Source: Pyricularia pennisetigena (lineage: Eukaryota; Ascomycota; Sordariomycetes; Magnaporthales; Pyriculariaceae). Taken from it: a DNA stretch of 64,000 nucleotides. Location of the stretch: contig NC_043741.1 of assembly GCF_004337985.1 (NCBI RefSeq), positions 3,658,953 to 3,722,952 of the forward strand, given 5' to 3'. The translations under genes were made by a program, and so were the position numbers. The notes under the pieces were generated by a model, which made no database searches, had not been told where the DNA came from, and saw only the letters and a list, made by a program, of their open reading frames with translations. Below, in pieces: positions 44,126 through 54,828 of this stretch; positions within the stretch are counted from its first letter, which is position 1, and every line of letters starts with the position of its first letter.

Positions 44126-46546
44126 TCACTCATCAGTCAGGTCTGGCTCCAATTCACGGCGAGCGATTGTACGATCCACCGTCTGTGATTCCAATGGGAC
44201 TCGAGATTCTTCAGAAGCATGCTCATCTTCTGCAAGTGTCTCGGGCTCAAGCAAGTCCGGCGAAGGCTCTGCATGCCTCCCATGGTACTGTTCGCGTTGC
44301 CCTGATCAGCAAACTGATCAGCTGACCAGCTAGAAAATAAAATTCACCCGTCTCATCGCCCACGAGAAAAAAAAAACTTACCGCACAAACCCCTCTGCTC
44401 CCTGACGAATGCAGCGTACTTGCCGGACACATGACGCTGCCCTTGGCATGCTTGGGCACGCGGAAGTCAAAATGCTGAGAGCGGTTCTACGGCTCTTTCT
44501 TGGCTGAAACTGACCTTATCCTTGGTGGTGACATGCTAAAGGCCTCCGTCAAGCGTTGGTGAGTGCGAGAGTCGAGCAATGGCGTGACCAGCGGTGTCTC
44601 TAGGTCAACCTGAACGGCAAAGCTTCGCGTTCTGGAAGTCGGGTATCCTCCGAATTCCGTTGATGGTGTATGCCTGCTACTATATTCTTGAGCTTCCTGC
44701 TCACGGAGCTGTTGGTTGGCTAATTTCAGATCAAAGACTAGCCCGCGTCGCTTTCCTTCGATCGAATTGCCTTGGGGAGGAGGAGTACTTGTGTACTCAG
44801 CAGGAAGCATTATGACTTGCTCTGCTTCACCCTGAAATAGGCAGATGGTCTGTCAGAAGACTCAATGAGGCGCACTTTGGGTGAAATGTGGCTATGTTTC
44901 AACAACGAGTAGGAAAGGGTCAACCATGGACTCACTGCTGCAGAACCCACGCTCTCAATTTTGCTGATCCTCCTTCGCTTGGCTCCTGGCTTGTCAACTC
45001 CCTCACTGGCCGAAGAGTCAGAAACCTGAAGATTACGCAGAACTCTCCTCTTCTTCAACTTCCCTGGCAGTCTCATCAAAGCCTTGCTTGCAACCATCCC
45101 TAGCGAGAGGGATCTGCTCCAAGCATGCATGCTCCCCTTCCTCACCAATCTTGCTCCAGCCCCAGCTATGCCGCGCCCGAACAAAACAATTCCATTCTGG
45201 CACTGTGGTTCTTGCTCCGACGGGGTTCTGATCACTGGCAGTGGCAATTCCAGAAGATCGGGTTGAAACGCCTTTAACTGTGCTTCCAACAATGCAAGCC
45301 CGGGTTGGTGACCTGGCTTGTTGACTGGATAATAAGTATCCTCAAAAGGTCCGTCGGGGCCGAACTCTCCCCAACGGGCTACTTCTGTCGCCTCTGCCAC
45401 CATCCTGGAAAGATCCTCGATTCGCTTTTTGTTTTCTTCGTCGGTGATCTCCGGGAAAGCATCGCCGTCCTCAGAGTCTTCGGGGTCATAATCGTCATCA
45501 TCGTAGTCGTCCTCGTCGCTATACCGGCTATCCTCGTCATCCGCGTCGCCATCGGAGTAATAACCAACCGAGTCCGCCTCATCCTCACCGGAATCGTCTT
45601 CACTATGGTCCTCATCGTCTTCTTCATCCACGGATACATCGTCCTGCTCATCCGAAAAGTCTTCCTCTTCCTCTTCCTCTTTCTCTTCCTCTTCCACGAC
45701 GATTGGTATAGGCGTTGGGGTCCTCTCCTCCGAGCCAAAGTAGCCTTCACTGCTTTCCGTGGTCCGACTCTGTAGAAGTAATTGCTCCGACCTACTAAAC
45801 CCCTAGTTGGGTCGTTCAAGTCGTGGGGGAGAGGCCTTGTTGGCATCGGGCACGATCACGGTTCCAGTTTCCGACATTTGCTCAGAACTTGAGCTGAAGT
45901 AGTCTTTAGGACCCCTCCTCGATTCCCGCCGTGGTATCCAAACAAGGCCTGTCGACTGGCCCTCGCTCGAGGAGTGACCAGGGCTTTTGTGAAGCTCATA
46001 AGAACCCCTTTGCTGGACTTGAGGACGAGTGCTTTCTGATAGTTGAGAGGGAGCATTTTTTGGAAGCGTATGTGGTCCTATCTGAAGCGCTCGAACTTGC
46101 TCGCTTTCGGATAGAGAGGGGCCGGGGCTGAGTAAACGCCGTCGTGGCGTCGTCTGCGGGGCAGGAACATGATCGGTCCTGGATGGCGATGGCGTTGTTA
46201 CTGATATGGCGGGTCGTGGTGAGCCTGCCCCAGCAGTTGCTTTTGTTGAATTCCCCTCGGCTTTCGTCGGCCCCGATCCTGTCGTGTCGCCGCTGTCTTT
46301 GTATTTGCTCTCGACTGAGGACCGTCTCGACCTCCAAGACCAACCTTTGTGTACACCATCATCGTGACTTGGAGTTGGCGGACGGAGGTGCTCGGTTCGG
46401 TCTGGAGGTGACAACCGAGCCAAGTCTGGTTCCTTTCGGGTTGGGGAACCATCCACTGGCTCTTCTTCATTGGTCCCTCTGCTATCTGGTGTAGGCGGTC
46501 TTTTGTCATCGCTGCTTGTTCGGCTCAGAGGCTGACGACGTAGCAT
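44126..46546 (-). CDS. acidic, largely disordered protein of unknown function
   Basis: This is a multi-exon gene I do not recognise. The start at 46546 opens a Ser/Pro/Arg-rich segment to about 45810. The next exon (45769-44936) holds a long Asp/Glu tract encoded at about 45500-45695, then a folded-looking part (EENKKRIEDLSRMVAEATEV, DTYYPVNKPGHQPGLALLE) and a basic KLKKRRVLRN patch. Clean introns follow at 44832-44935 (donor GTGAGT) and 44288-44381 (donor GTAAGT). Exon 44474-44382 carries HFDFRVPKHAKGS and the last exon 44287-44126 ends in an acidic tail. Two junctions are unresolved: one near 45770-45850, and one near 44487-44640, where a 21-nt exon at about 44537-44517 would restore phase but needs a 40-nt intron. 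It is probably nuclear, judged only from the basic and acidic patches. Confidence 0.55.
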
Positions 46547-47324
46547 GGCGCTTGAGTATCCCAGAGATGTGCGCTGATCTACGTGGACATGGACCAAAGC
46601 AAAGGTAAGTGCTTCTGGCTCCGAACGAGGCACACGATCTCGCTGTTGTACCCAGCGCTGTTGATATTAGGTGGTAAGTATATACTCTACATGCGATTCA
46701 GGCTGACGGGTCGGGATTGAGCGGATGGCGCATAGGATTTGTGAATATATAAATGTTCAAGTGGATGCTTTAATTCAGGGTAGAGGAAGCAGATCAATCA
46801 CCAGGTTCAAAGTTGCCGAAGTGACGCAAGAAGCAACAGGGATTTGTCAGTCTCCGCGACCCAGCCATTGATGCACACTCGGATGCCTCCCGAAAATTAG
46901 CCTTGTATTGGGAGACACGCGCCTGCCGACCTTACCTATTCAATATCTTGAGGACTGATGGACAAGCGGTTGGCTCTTTCCTAGACTTGTCTCCAGCAGT
47001 CACCTGGGCACTAGAACCACCTCGATCAGGTTCGCAATCCACTAAGGCGTCAGACGTTGAACCGAAGACATCTCAGACCACGCTGATGGATACAAATGAC
47101 AAAAAAAAAAAAAAAGAAAGAAAAAAAGAAAAAAGAAAAAAAAAAGAAAAAAAAGACCCATCAGCAAACTGTATAGTATTTATCAATTCAGACCTTAAAA
47201 TTCCAACTCCATACTCCATCCCGCTTGGAACCTGTGGCTTAATTGAGCATCTAGGTTCTCTTGGTATTCATTATCATGAGCAGCCGATATATAAGCTACA
47301 CGAAAAGCAATCACAAACAAATAA
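46547..47324. other. intergenic stretch, no gene seen
   Basis: This is about 780 bases between two minus-strand genes, with a long A/AAAG purine tract at about 47100-47156. A 141-codon frame across the tract is low complexity and was not called. Confidence 0.6.
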
Positions 47325-48979
47325 TTAGTCCACGAGCATTGTGTCGTCTCCGTCAAAAGCCGGACCTTCTGGTTCGAGTGGAACACCCCGTCCTCTGCCC
47401 GCCAGAAGCTCTCTGCGAACCTCGGGCCCAATTCCGGAGTGCCCATGTGTGAGGAGCAGATCCAACAAAAGTTCACGTTGCTCTTCGGTGATCTGATCCC
47501 TATAGTGTTGGGCAAAGGATAGGAGGCACTGGTGCCAAATAACAGGCAGCGCTGTTCTGCTCATTGCTGCTCCATCTTTGCCAATTTTGCTAACGTCTTC
47601 ATCCTTGACAGATGCAGGATCCGCGTTTCGGAATCGCAAAACTACATTTTCGTTAGTGTATGTTGCTCAAGAGTTCTAAAATCATACCGCATCTGCCAAG
47701 AGCCAAGACTCACAGTGAAAGACCAGAGCATCAATACACTGATACGGTAGTGCGTATTTCTTCTCCAACAGGCAGCGCAGCAGAATGTTGGTAGCACCAC
47801 CACCCTCGGTGCCTTGCGATGCCTCTTGGGCCGCAATATCACAGAGTCCCTTGATCGCTGCCGCCGAGTGCAACACTGGGACTGACACCCTTGCGAGTGC
47901 TGCAGCAACAATTGCAGCTTCTCGAAGCGTGCAACCGCCTGAGACTAATGGGAAAAGAAAACCCTTGAACCAAGCCGCAGGCCTATACAAACCCTTTTTG
48001 AGCGCGTTGAACAAGTGAGGGTTCAACTTTTTGTGCTCAAAAATGTCCGTTTTGAAGGCGTCCAGGACCACAAGCTCCATGAATCTTTGAGCAGCGGCAG
48101 AGTTGGCGGACGAGAATATCTTGGTAGCGGCGAATACTGCGTTTGGCGTCCACTGTTCTGGGTTCGTAACAACGAGGATGTCTTCCCATCGTGGGATTGT
48201 AGGTAAAACCTTGAATGGTTTGGGCAGCTTTCCTGACTTGTCTGTTATTGGTTAGCAAATCATGCTGCCGCTGCGACATGTACGCTTGTTGGGGATACCT
48301 ACACCTTGCCAGCATTTGGCCAATTCTGGTGAATATTGTCAGCAAAATGAGCCCAGAAACAACATCTCTTCCAAGCGCCTAGTTTCGCTTACATGGTGTA
48401 TACCTCCACCACCTTTGGTGGTAGATCCTGCATCTCCTCGTCCACGGCGGACACCTGTGGAATCTTCCCTGCATCCATGGCCTCCTTTTCTTGAATCTTA
48501 GCCAATATTATATCGGCAAGGTTGGTTGGAGCCTCCTCCTCGTCGGCTGCTTGACCTCCCCATCCTAGTCGAAGTAAAGGGTCGTCGTCTCCATCTGCTG
48601 GCAGAAATCGATTGAAAGCCTCGAGGTCTTCAGGGTCAACCTCGACCTCTTCCACTTCTTCGTCCGAACCCCAAGCATCCTCTGCAGGAAAGTCATCGTC
48701 GGCCCTGTCCTCCTCCCCGAACCTTCCAGACTCGAGAGCAAAGGCATCGTGACTTTTCTCCGGGGCAGCCCCACTCTCTTGCCGCTCGTCCTCAAGCAGC
48801 TCTCGTCCTAGGGCCAAAATCTGCTGGGAGGCTCGGCTGTCGACATAGTTCTCGGCCTCGGCCGACTCCTTGTGTTTCCTCTTGGGAGCCTTCTGTCGCA
48901 AAACCCCAGTGGCTAGGATATCGGACTCGAGGGGATTGTGACGGCGCGACCGTGCGTTTGGTGTTGTGGCTTTCGGCAT
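47325..48979 (-). CDS. ENP1: bystin, 40S ribosome biogenesis factor ENP1
   Basis: Four exons (48979-48393, 48325-48303, 48241-47714, 47641-47325) give 484 residues. The second exon has only 23 nt. Donors are GTAAGC, GTAGGT and GTGAGT; branch sites GCTGAC, GCTAAC and ACTAAC precede each acceptor. Exon joins restore EVYTIIGQMLARYKSGKLPKP and ALVFHFLRFRNADP, which fixes the model. The N-terminal third is acidic with a basic start (MPKATTPNARSRRHNPL). The bystin domain covers the rest, with WFKGFLFPLV and TLREAAIVAAALARVSVPVLH as recognisable blocks. ENP1 is a component of late nuclear and early cytoplasmic pre-40S particles, required for 18S rRNA maturation and export. It is divergent from HGH1 across a 378-base promoter. 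Confidence 0.95.
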
Positions 48980-49357
48980 CGTGATACTTGTCGTGACGCT
49001 GATTTTCCTTTGTTAGGTCCCCATGCGACAAGTCTATGCGCGTCGCACTCTCGCACTCTACAAAATTTTGTTTTTGATGGCGGGGTGCCGTCAATTATGC
49101 CGGGCGGTGTGCAGGAAATTATTCTGTAGTAGGATTTGATTGGTCAGTCGATGGTGTTTTGGTGGGCCCGGGCCGTAGATAACCAACTGATAAGTGACTT
49201 GGTGTGGAATTTGCGCTTAGTTGTAAGCCCCGCCCGCCATCACTAATACTCACTCGAATTTCACTTACACCAAAGCTTCCTGCACGCATACTTTAATGCC
49301 GTCACCCTGCATTTGAACTCATCTCATTCATACCCTCAGGAGAATTTCACTACTAAT
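48980..49357. promoter_or_regulatory. bidirectional promoter of bystin and HGH1 with RRPE-like palindrome
   Basis: These 378 bases separate the two divergent start codons. A perfect 12-base palindrome ACAAAATTTTGT at 49060-49071 contains AAAATTTT, which resembles the ribosomal RNA processing element known from yeast ribosome-biogenesis promoters. It lies about 80 bases before the bystin start. Functional role is inferred from motif and context only. Confidence 0.5.
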
Positions 49358-50640
49358 ATGCCTACTGAACTTGAGGAGGTAGGTCAACCTGATGACCACC
49401 TACAGATACTTACATATTTTGCTGAATAAATATTGTATTGTTCTAGCTTGTGGGGTTCATTGCTCACCCCAATCCCCAGATCCGGCAAGTTGCTGCTGAG
49501 AATTTGGTGCCATATTCTACAACAGATGTGAATTTGTTCAAAATTGAAGAATTCAAGCCGGTCAAGAATCTTAAAATATTAGTGCGAGATCATCCAGTAT
49601 GTTCTCTCTTTCCTAGTGATTTGCTGTATCAAATTTTTTATTCATTTGATCTAACACCAAGTCACAGAAAATAGCAGAGCATGTCATCAAGATATTGGTG
49701 AACTTGTCTGCAGACCAAGAGATACTCGAAAACCTCGCAAAAGATGAAAAGTTTTTAGAAACTGTTTTTGCAAGGATAGTGGTATGCGAATACAATGTCC
49801 TCAAGTATTTCCAGCACTATGTAGTCCTTGGTGCACTCACATAGTATGAAAACCATCTAGGATCCAGAAGAGCCAAATGCAAACCTGCTAGCCATGTTGC
49901 TGGCCAACCTGGCCAAGTCAGACTCGATAAAAGAGCCCCTGTTGGCCAAGAAGCAACCGGCCTCTGAAAAGCTGGGGTCAGACGACCTCGTCATCAACCA
50001 GCTCTTCGACCTGTTCGTCAAGGGCGCCGACGGGTCCTACAACAAGCACGCCAACTACGACTACCTGGCGTACCTGTTTGCGGACCTGGCAAAGCATGCA
50101 GACGTGCGTAAGCACATGCTGACGGCGCAAAAGTACGACGGCGTCGTGCCCATCACCAAGCTGCGCGTCTTCACCAACGAGGAGACGACCAAGTCCGACG
50201 TGCGCCGCCGCGGCGTCGCCAGCACCCTCAAGAACGTCGCCTTTGACGTAGACTCGCACCCGCGCCTGCTCGACGACGGCGAGATCAACGTGCTCCCTTA
50301 CCTCTTGCTGCCCATCATGGGCGACGAGGACTACGACGAAGAGGACATGCTGGAGATGCTTCCCGATCTGCAGCTCCTGCCGCCCGGCAAGAAGCGTGAA
50401 CCCGACGCAAACATCGTCCAGACCCACCTCGAGACTCTGAGTCTGCTGACCACGACGAGGAAAGGGAGGGATCTGATGCGCGAGGTCAAGGTCTACCCCA
50501 TCATACGCGAGACCCATCTGCGTGTGAATGACGAGGGGGTTCGAGAGGCCTGTGACCGGCTGGTGCAGGTTCTAATGCGCGAGGAGGGCGAGGACGCCGA
50601 CGAGGACGACGAAGATGACAGGATTGTGGAAATAGAATAG
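49358..50640 (+). CDS. HGH1: HGH1 homologue, eEF2 folding chaperone
   Basis: Four exons (49358-49378, 49447-49596, 49668-49781, 49861-50640) encode 354 residues. The first exon has just seven codons. Donors are GTAGGT, GTATGT and GTATGC and acceptors TAG or CAG. The protein is an armadillo-like helical repeat: LVGFIAHPNPQIRQVAAENL, KIAEHVIKILVNLSADQE, NLLAMLLANLAKSD, then YLAYLFADLAKHADVRKHML, and the conserved RRRGVASTLKNVAFD and LPYLLLPIMGDEDYDEED blocks of the two HGH1 domains. The C-terminus is acidic. HGH1 assists the folding of elongation factor eEF2 with the TRiC/CCT chaperonin in the cytosol. Shared promoter with bystin places two translation-supporting genes under one regulatory stretch. 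Confidence 0.95.
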
Positions 50641-51014
50641 CGGAGAGCGACATCGTAGGAAAATTAACGCTGTATGTTGAAATCTTGTGCTCTGATTTTG
50701 AGACCGACGCTGATTCTATAAGTGAGTGATTCGCAAAGAAACAAAACATATGATGAAGATACTAGCGCCTATCGTCAACGCCAGCTAAAAATCCAAATTT
50801 ATCTTGTGCAAACGCTGATACCCAAAAGACCAAAAAAAGAAAAATAAAACAAACAAAAAATACCCACTGAATACACAGATCCTATCCCAAAAGCAAAGAT
50901 ATAGTAAAGGGTGGAACAGAAAAACGCCGATTGATGCTCTGCGTGGTTCCCAGTTGCGCTGAAAATGTTTTGGGCCTGCATCAGGGTGTCTGGGTGATTT
51001 GTCTTCATGCCAGT
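50641..51014. other. convergent intergenic stretch, no gene seen
   Basis: This is shared 3' flank of HGH1 and the LysM gene, with an A-rich run near 50832-50860. Nothing else is seen. Confidence 0.65.
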
Positions 51015-52988
51015 TCACTCGGACCTCTTGCCCTTGCTGACGGCCGCATTTCCTCCAGGTTTGCCACGAAGCGTAGCACCCTCCCCCCCGCTCCATCCAG
51101 AGCTTCCGGCGGCATTGGAAAAGCCTGGGATGCTCGTTTGGTTAGTAGCGGATATGCGGCTGTCCCCACCACCGAGCAAAGGCCCTCCGAATGACCTCCC
51201 GTCTTCGCTGTTGTTGTCTTCAAGCTCTATCAAGTCGCTGATCCCATCCTCGTGCTGACCAGGCTGCGACGTTGGCCTACGGGCACCAAAATTTGGAGTA
51301 CTGGGCGAGCGCTTGGCGAACGCACCGCGCAGCCACATTTCCACTGCCGCTGCTGCCTTGTCGAGGCCCGTACCTTGTCTGGAAGACGCTTCTACATCAT
51401 GACCATCTTTGAACGGGCTTTCTACTATTCCTACCGCCGGGGTATCGGTGTTGTTGTTCGTGAAGCCGAAACGTGCGGTTTCAGAGCCCATTACCGACAT
51501 CGACGGCATCGAGTCAATGTTGATACCAGGGAAATGTTTCCGCGCGAAAGAATTAAAATAGTCTTTATCCGGTCCCGGGGCACGTTGTTTGCCCAAAGAT
51601 CCAATGCCTCCCGGTCGCCTCATCCAAGCTGGCCGCGGATCGTCTGGGCCCACGCTACCTCCCCGGCTGCGGGAAGTGGACCCCGAAGGCATAGAGGCAC
51701 TATACGCGTTTGCGGATGGCCTTCCCGACGACATAATACTTGGTCTTCTGGAGCAAGTGCTTTTGGGGCTATCAATTTGCCCAGTGGAACCAATGCCGCT
51801 CATATCAAGGGACTCTCTGGGTGTGGAGAGCGTCGAAAGTGTGTGCTGACTCTTCTTCCTACGTGGTGGGAAGTAGCCGGTATGCCTCCTGGAAACTCTC
51901 GCAATCTCCACTGGCTGTGAAAAAGATTCTAGCGACACCCACCGGACATGAGTCCAAGGGTGCGTCTCGTCAGGTTGGGGTGGCAGCTCTGGAGCTGTTC
52001 CATTCGACCGGGGCGCAAAAAAGTCGTCGTGAGTGCTGTCGTTCTTGTCTTCGGAAGCTGTTGCAGGGGTCGGCGCTAGAAGGTCGACGTTCTGTGAATG
52101 GTAGGATGGCGGGTCGCATGTGCGGCCTTTGATCTCACACATGTCCACCGGTATCACTAGGTATTTGCGGATTTGTATGTTGTCTCGCGACCATAGCCCA
52201 TTGGCTTTTCGAAAAGCATCTTCCCTGCATCGATACTTCAGGACGATACCGGCGTATGTGTCGTCCTTTTGGACATGGTGAATATAGGCAAGATACTCTT
52301 CTGGTTCCTGTGGCCGTGCCGTGCCTCTCAAATCCTCGTCTGAAGATCGTTTCTTGTATCTTCCGGTGATATCCAGTCCGCCGTTTACACCCTCATGGCT
52401 CTCCAGAACACTCGCGGTCCGCACAGCCCTCAGTGCTGCCTCTCGCTCGGCCAGGCTGCCGGCCGCCACGTCCTCTAGTCGCGGCCTCTGTTTAGACGGA
52501 GGCGTCGGTCCCCACGACTCAGACCCGGGCGGGGTGCGTTCTCGTTCGAGCGCCGATACCGATCTCCGGGTTTGGCTGGCATTTCGGCTCGTCGAACGAT
52601 CGGAATCGCCGGCGTCTCCCGAAAGCAGGGATGAAGCAAGCCCCTGGACTGATGCCCAAGTTGGAGCCCAGCTCCCATCAAACAGGCCCTTTCCCAGCGA
52701 CGGTTTCGAATAATCCGCGGTTGTACTATAGACCTCTCGGCGCCTCGCTGGTGACGAGTTGAGAGACGCACGGCTCCTATCCCCTGAATTCGCCCGTGAC
52801 TTTAGACCCCCAGGACTCGCACGACGGCTGGCTGGCGAGCTCGTCGAGCCGGCGGACAGCAAGGATGTTGATGTTGCTGTGGTAGGAGCGTCGGCGTCGA
52901 CGCCAGAACTGGCAACTCGTCTGTTCCGGGGACGATTGGACGAGTCAGCACCGGCTGGAGGGATCGGAAGTAGACCTGAAGAGGCCAT
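51015..52988 (-). CDS. intracellular LysM domain protein
   Basis: This is an intronless protein of 657 residues from the ATG at 52988; an upstream in-frame ATG at 53078 adds 30 unlikely residues. A single LysM domain lies at about 235-281 (YIHHVQKDDTYAGIVLKYRC through IQIRKYLVIPV). There is no signal peptide, so this is the cytoplasmic type of LysM protein and not a secreted chitin-binding effector. The flanks are long, Ser/Arg/Pro-rich and probably disordered. A short conserved-looking WVSLESFSQPVEIARVSRRH segment follows the LysM and a GLDKAAAAVEMWLRGAF helix sits near residues 560-580. Animal relatives (LYSMD1/2) are also intracellular with little known function. Role here is unknown. Confidence 0.85.
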   Translation of the reverse strand: MASSGLLPIPPAGADSSNRPRNRRVASSGVDADAPTTATSTSLLSAGSTSSPASRRASPGGLKSRANSGDRSRASLNSSPARRREVYSTTADYSKPSLGKGLFDGSWAPTWASVQGLASSLLSGDAGDSDRSTSRNASQTRRSVSALERERTPPGSESWGPTPPSKQRPRLEDVAAGSLAEREAALRAVRTASVLESHEGVNGGLDITGRYKKRSSDEDLRGTARPQEPEEYLAYIHHVQKDDTYAGIVLKYRCREDAFRKANGLWSRDNIQIRKYLVIPVDMCEIKGRTCDPPSYHSQNVDLLAPTPATASEDKNDSTHDDFFAPRSNGTAPELPPQPDETHPWTHVRWVSLESFSQPVEIARVSRRHTGYFPPRRKKSQHTLSTLSTPRESLDMSGIGSTGQIDSPKSTCSRRPSIMSSGRPSANAYSASMPSGSTSRSRGGSVGPDDPRPAWMRRPGGIGSLGKQRAPGPDKDYFNSFARKHFPGINIDSMPSMSVMGSETARFGFTNNNTDTPAVGIVESPFKDGHDVEASSRQGTGLDKAAAAVEMWLRGAFAKRSPSTPNFGARRPTSQPGQHEDGISDLIELEDNNSEDGRSFGGPLLGGGDSRISATNQTSIPGFSNAAGSSGWSGGEGATLRGKPGGNAAVSKGKRSE

Positions 52989-54828
52989 GGTTGTCGCTAT
53001 GTCTTGTAAATAATCCGTCACAGTCAGAGGCCGGCCTTGTCCACCCCTGCGCGGAGCGTGCTTGGTCGTGGCCAGCACGTGCGCATCAGATCGTCAATGG
53101 TAACCGTCGACGCATGTGGGAAGTCGTTGGACGGGGCTCGGTTTTAGAGTTTCGACTGGGCACGAGATAATCTGACGTAACAGGTATCCTCAGCGTGTCT
53201 CGAGAGGTCACGGCCGGTTTGTGAAGGCGGTTCCCGGTGGATGAAGCAAAGAATTTTACTATTGCTTCTGCTTTTAGGAGAAAAGCTCAAAGCTCAGGCC
53301 AGGAGTTGGGGTTGGCCTCGTGTGTTGGAGGGATCAGCGCGGGTGCCACGAGACGGTAATTGAGGGACAGTGGCCGCGAGTTACAATATTCTGTATTGAG
53401 GGGGATTATTGGACGAGGCTTTCGCCTTTGCGAAAACGGATCGACGGTCGATTGTAGAATTAGAACCAATGAGGGTATCCAGGTATGTATGGCTGTTCAA
53501 ACCAGATAGTCCACGTAGGTCGATAGGTAGACAGATTGCCGATTGTCGATACAAAGGAATACGTTGCCCTCTGGATGCTCAACAGCGGGACAAGATGGTA
53601 TACCGTGTCGAGACATTGTGCACTGTCAGCCATAACCAAAGACATGTGGGGGCTTGAACCCCTGCGCTGTATCTGACGCTGCGGCGTGAGCTAATTCTGG
53701 AAATCTGGTACGCTTTCAGCATTCGGCTACTGGGTCATCCCCTACCGCGTCAGGCAGAAGACGCAATTAGGTAATAGAGGCCCGACAAAGCAATCACGAT
53801 GAGAATGATAGCTGCAGGGGGGCTAAAGGAGTCGAAATGGCCAGTTTTGAAGAAATTCATGCACAACAGAGGATGGACATGTAGCCCAAAACTCGCCGTC
53901 ATTTACATGAATGATTCGGTGCTACCTACTTACCTACCTAGAGAGAGGTGCACCAGAGGTACTTTCTAGTCTAGACCTGTAAGTTTCGGTGCAAGTTGAC
54001 AGTCCGCCAGCCCGTTGGGTGCTTGGCATGGAGTGGATACCTCCGTACCTCTGGGGGACCTCCAAGTTTCCGATTCTGGCGGTACTGCGTAGTGCTGTGG
54101 AGGCCGGTCGCCAGTCTTGCACAGCGTTGGGTGGGTGCTTTTGTGCATCACTGCTTTAACCTCTTTGGTTCGGAACGGCAGTGTGACGGTGAATCTGGTG
54201 TCCACCCTGTGATGTGACAACAGAAGGATCCACTGACGACTTGGTCGTAATTAGTATACTGCCCAGAAGTAAAATGCGCTACTATGTACATGCCACCAAG
54301 CGACATAGTGCTGTATTCGGAACGAGATGCCCGCGATCCACCAAAGCTTTTCAGCCGGTAATGGTGGAGAAATCCATTCTGGAAATGTCCATATTACAGA
54401 CTAATATCCCTTCCTGCAGACTTTTCGTGATTAGTATGTTACCAGCATCTGTCGCAACGAGAAAAGAGACAATGGTAAGTCAATTACAGCAAAGTATTGG
54501 CAAACCATCCAAGTGACTTTCCGCTGCCTGGAGTCCAGTTTGGATTGAAAAGTGGATAAAAAGTCTAGTCTATAGTCTCGACGTAGAGTTTCGGGTTCAA
54601 AGCAACGCTCCCATCACACCTGAAATCACGATAAAAATGCATTCCTTCCAAAACGCCGCCGACAGCCCATCGCACAAGACCGCACACCCTGATAACCTGG
54701 ATCTATCCAATACTCCGTCGAACAAAACTCCTCTATGAATACCCCTATAGGGCCTTACAAATAGTCCATAGCATTCTCAGCAAGACCCTCGAATACCATC
54801 TCGCAATGCAAAACATGGTGCAGAGCAC
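52989..54828. other. intergenic stretch with a tRNA-like relic
   Basis: This is 1.84 kb between two minus-strand genes. The only structure seen is a degenerate tRNA-like segment at about 53643-53745 on the minus strand. Small open frames around it have no support. Confidence 0.55.
53643..53745 (-). pseudogene. degenerate tRNA-like segment
   Basis: Read on the minus strand, an A-box-like TGACCCAGTAG is followed about 75 bases later by a good B-box GGTTCAAGCCC. The spacing is long, as in tRNAs with a large variable arm or an intron. However, the outer T-stem pair and the acceptor stem do not pair, and the D-stem is unclear. It is best read as a decayed tRNA or a chance match. Confidence 0.3.

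Noticed and set aside
45305..45775. 156-codon hydrophobic plus-strand frame resembling a multi-helix membrane protein
   Set aside because: It is the exact antisense of the Asp/Glu tract of the gene at 44126-46546; acidic codons read backwards give Val/Ile/Leu.
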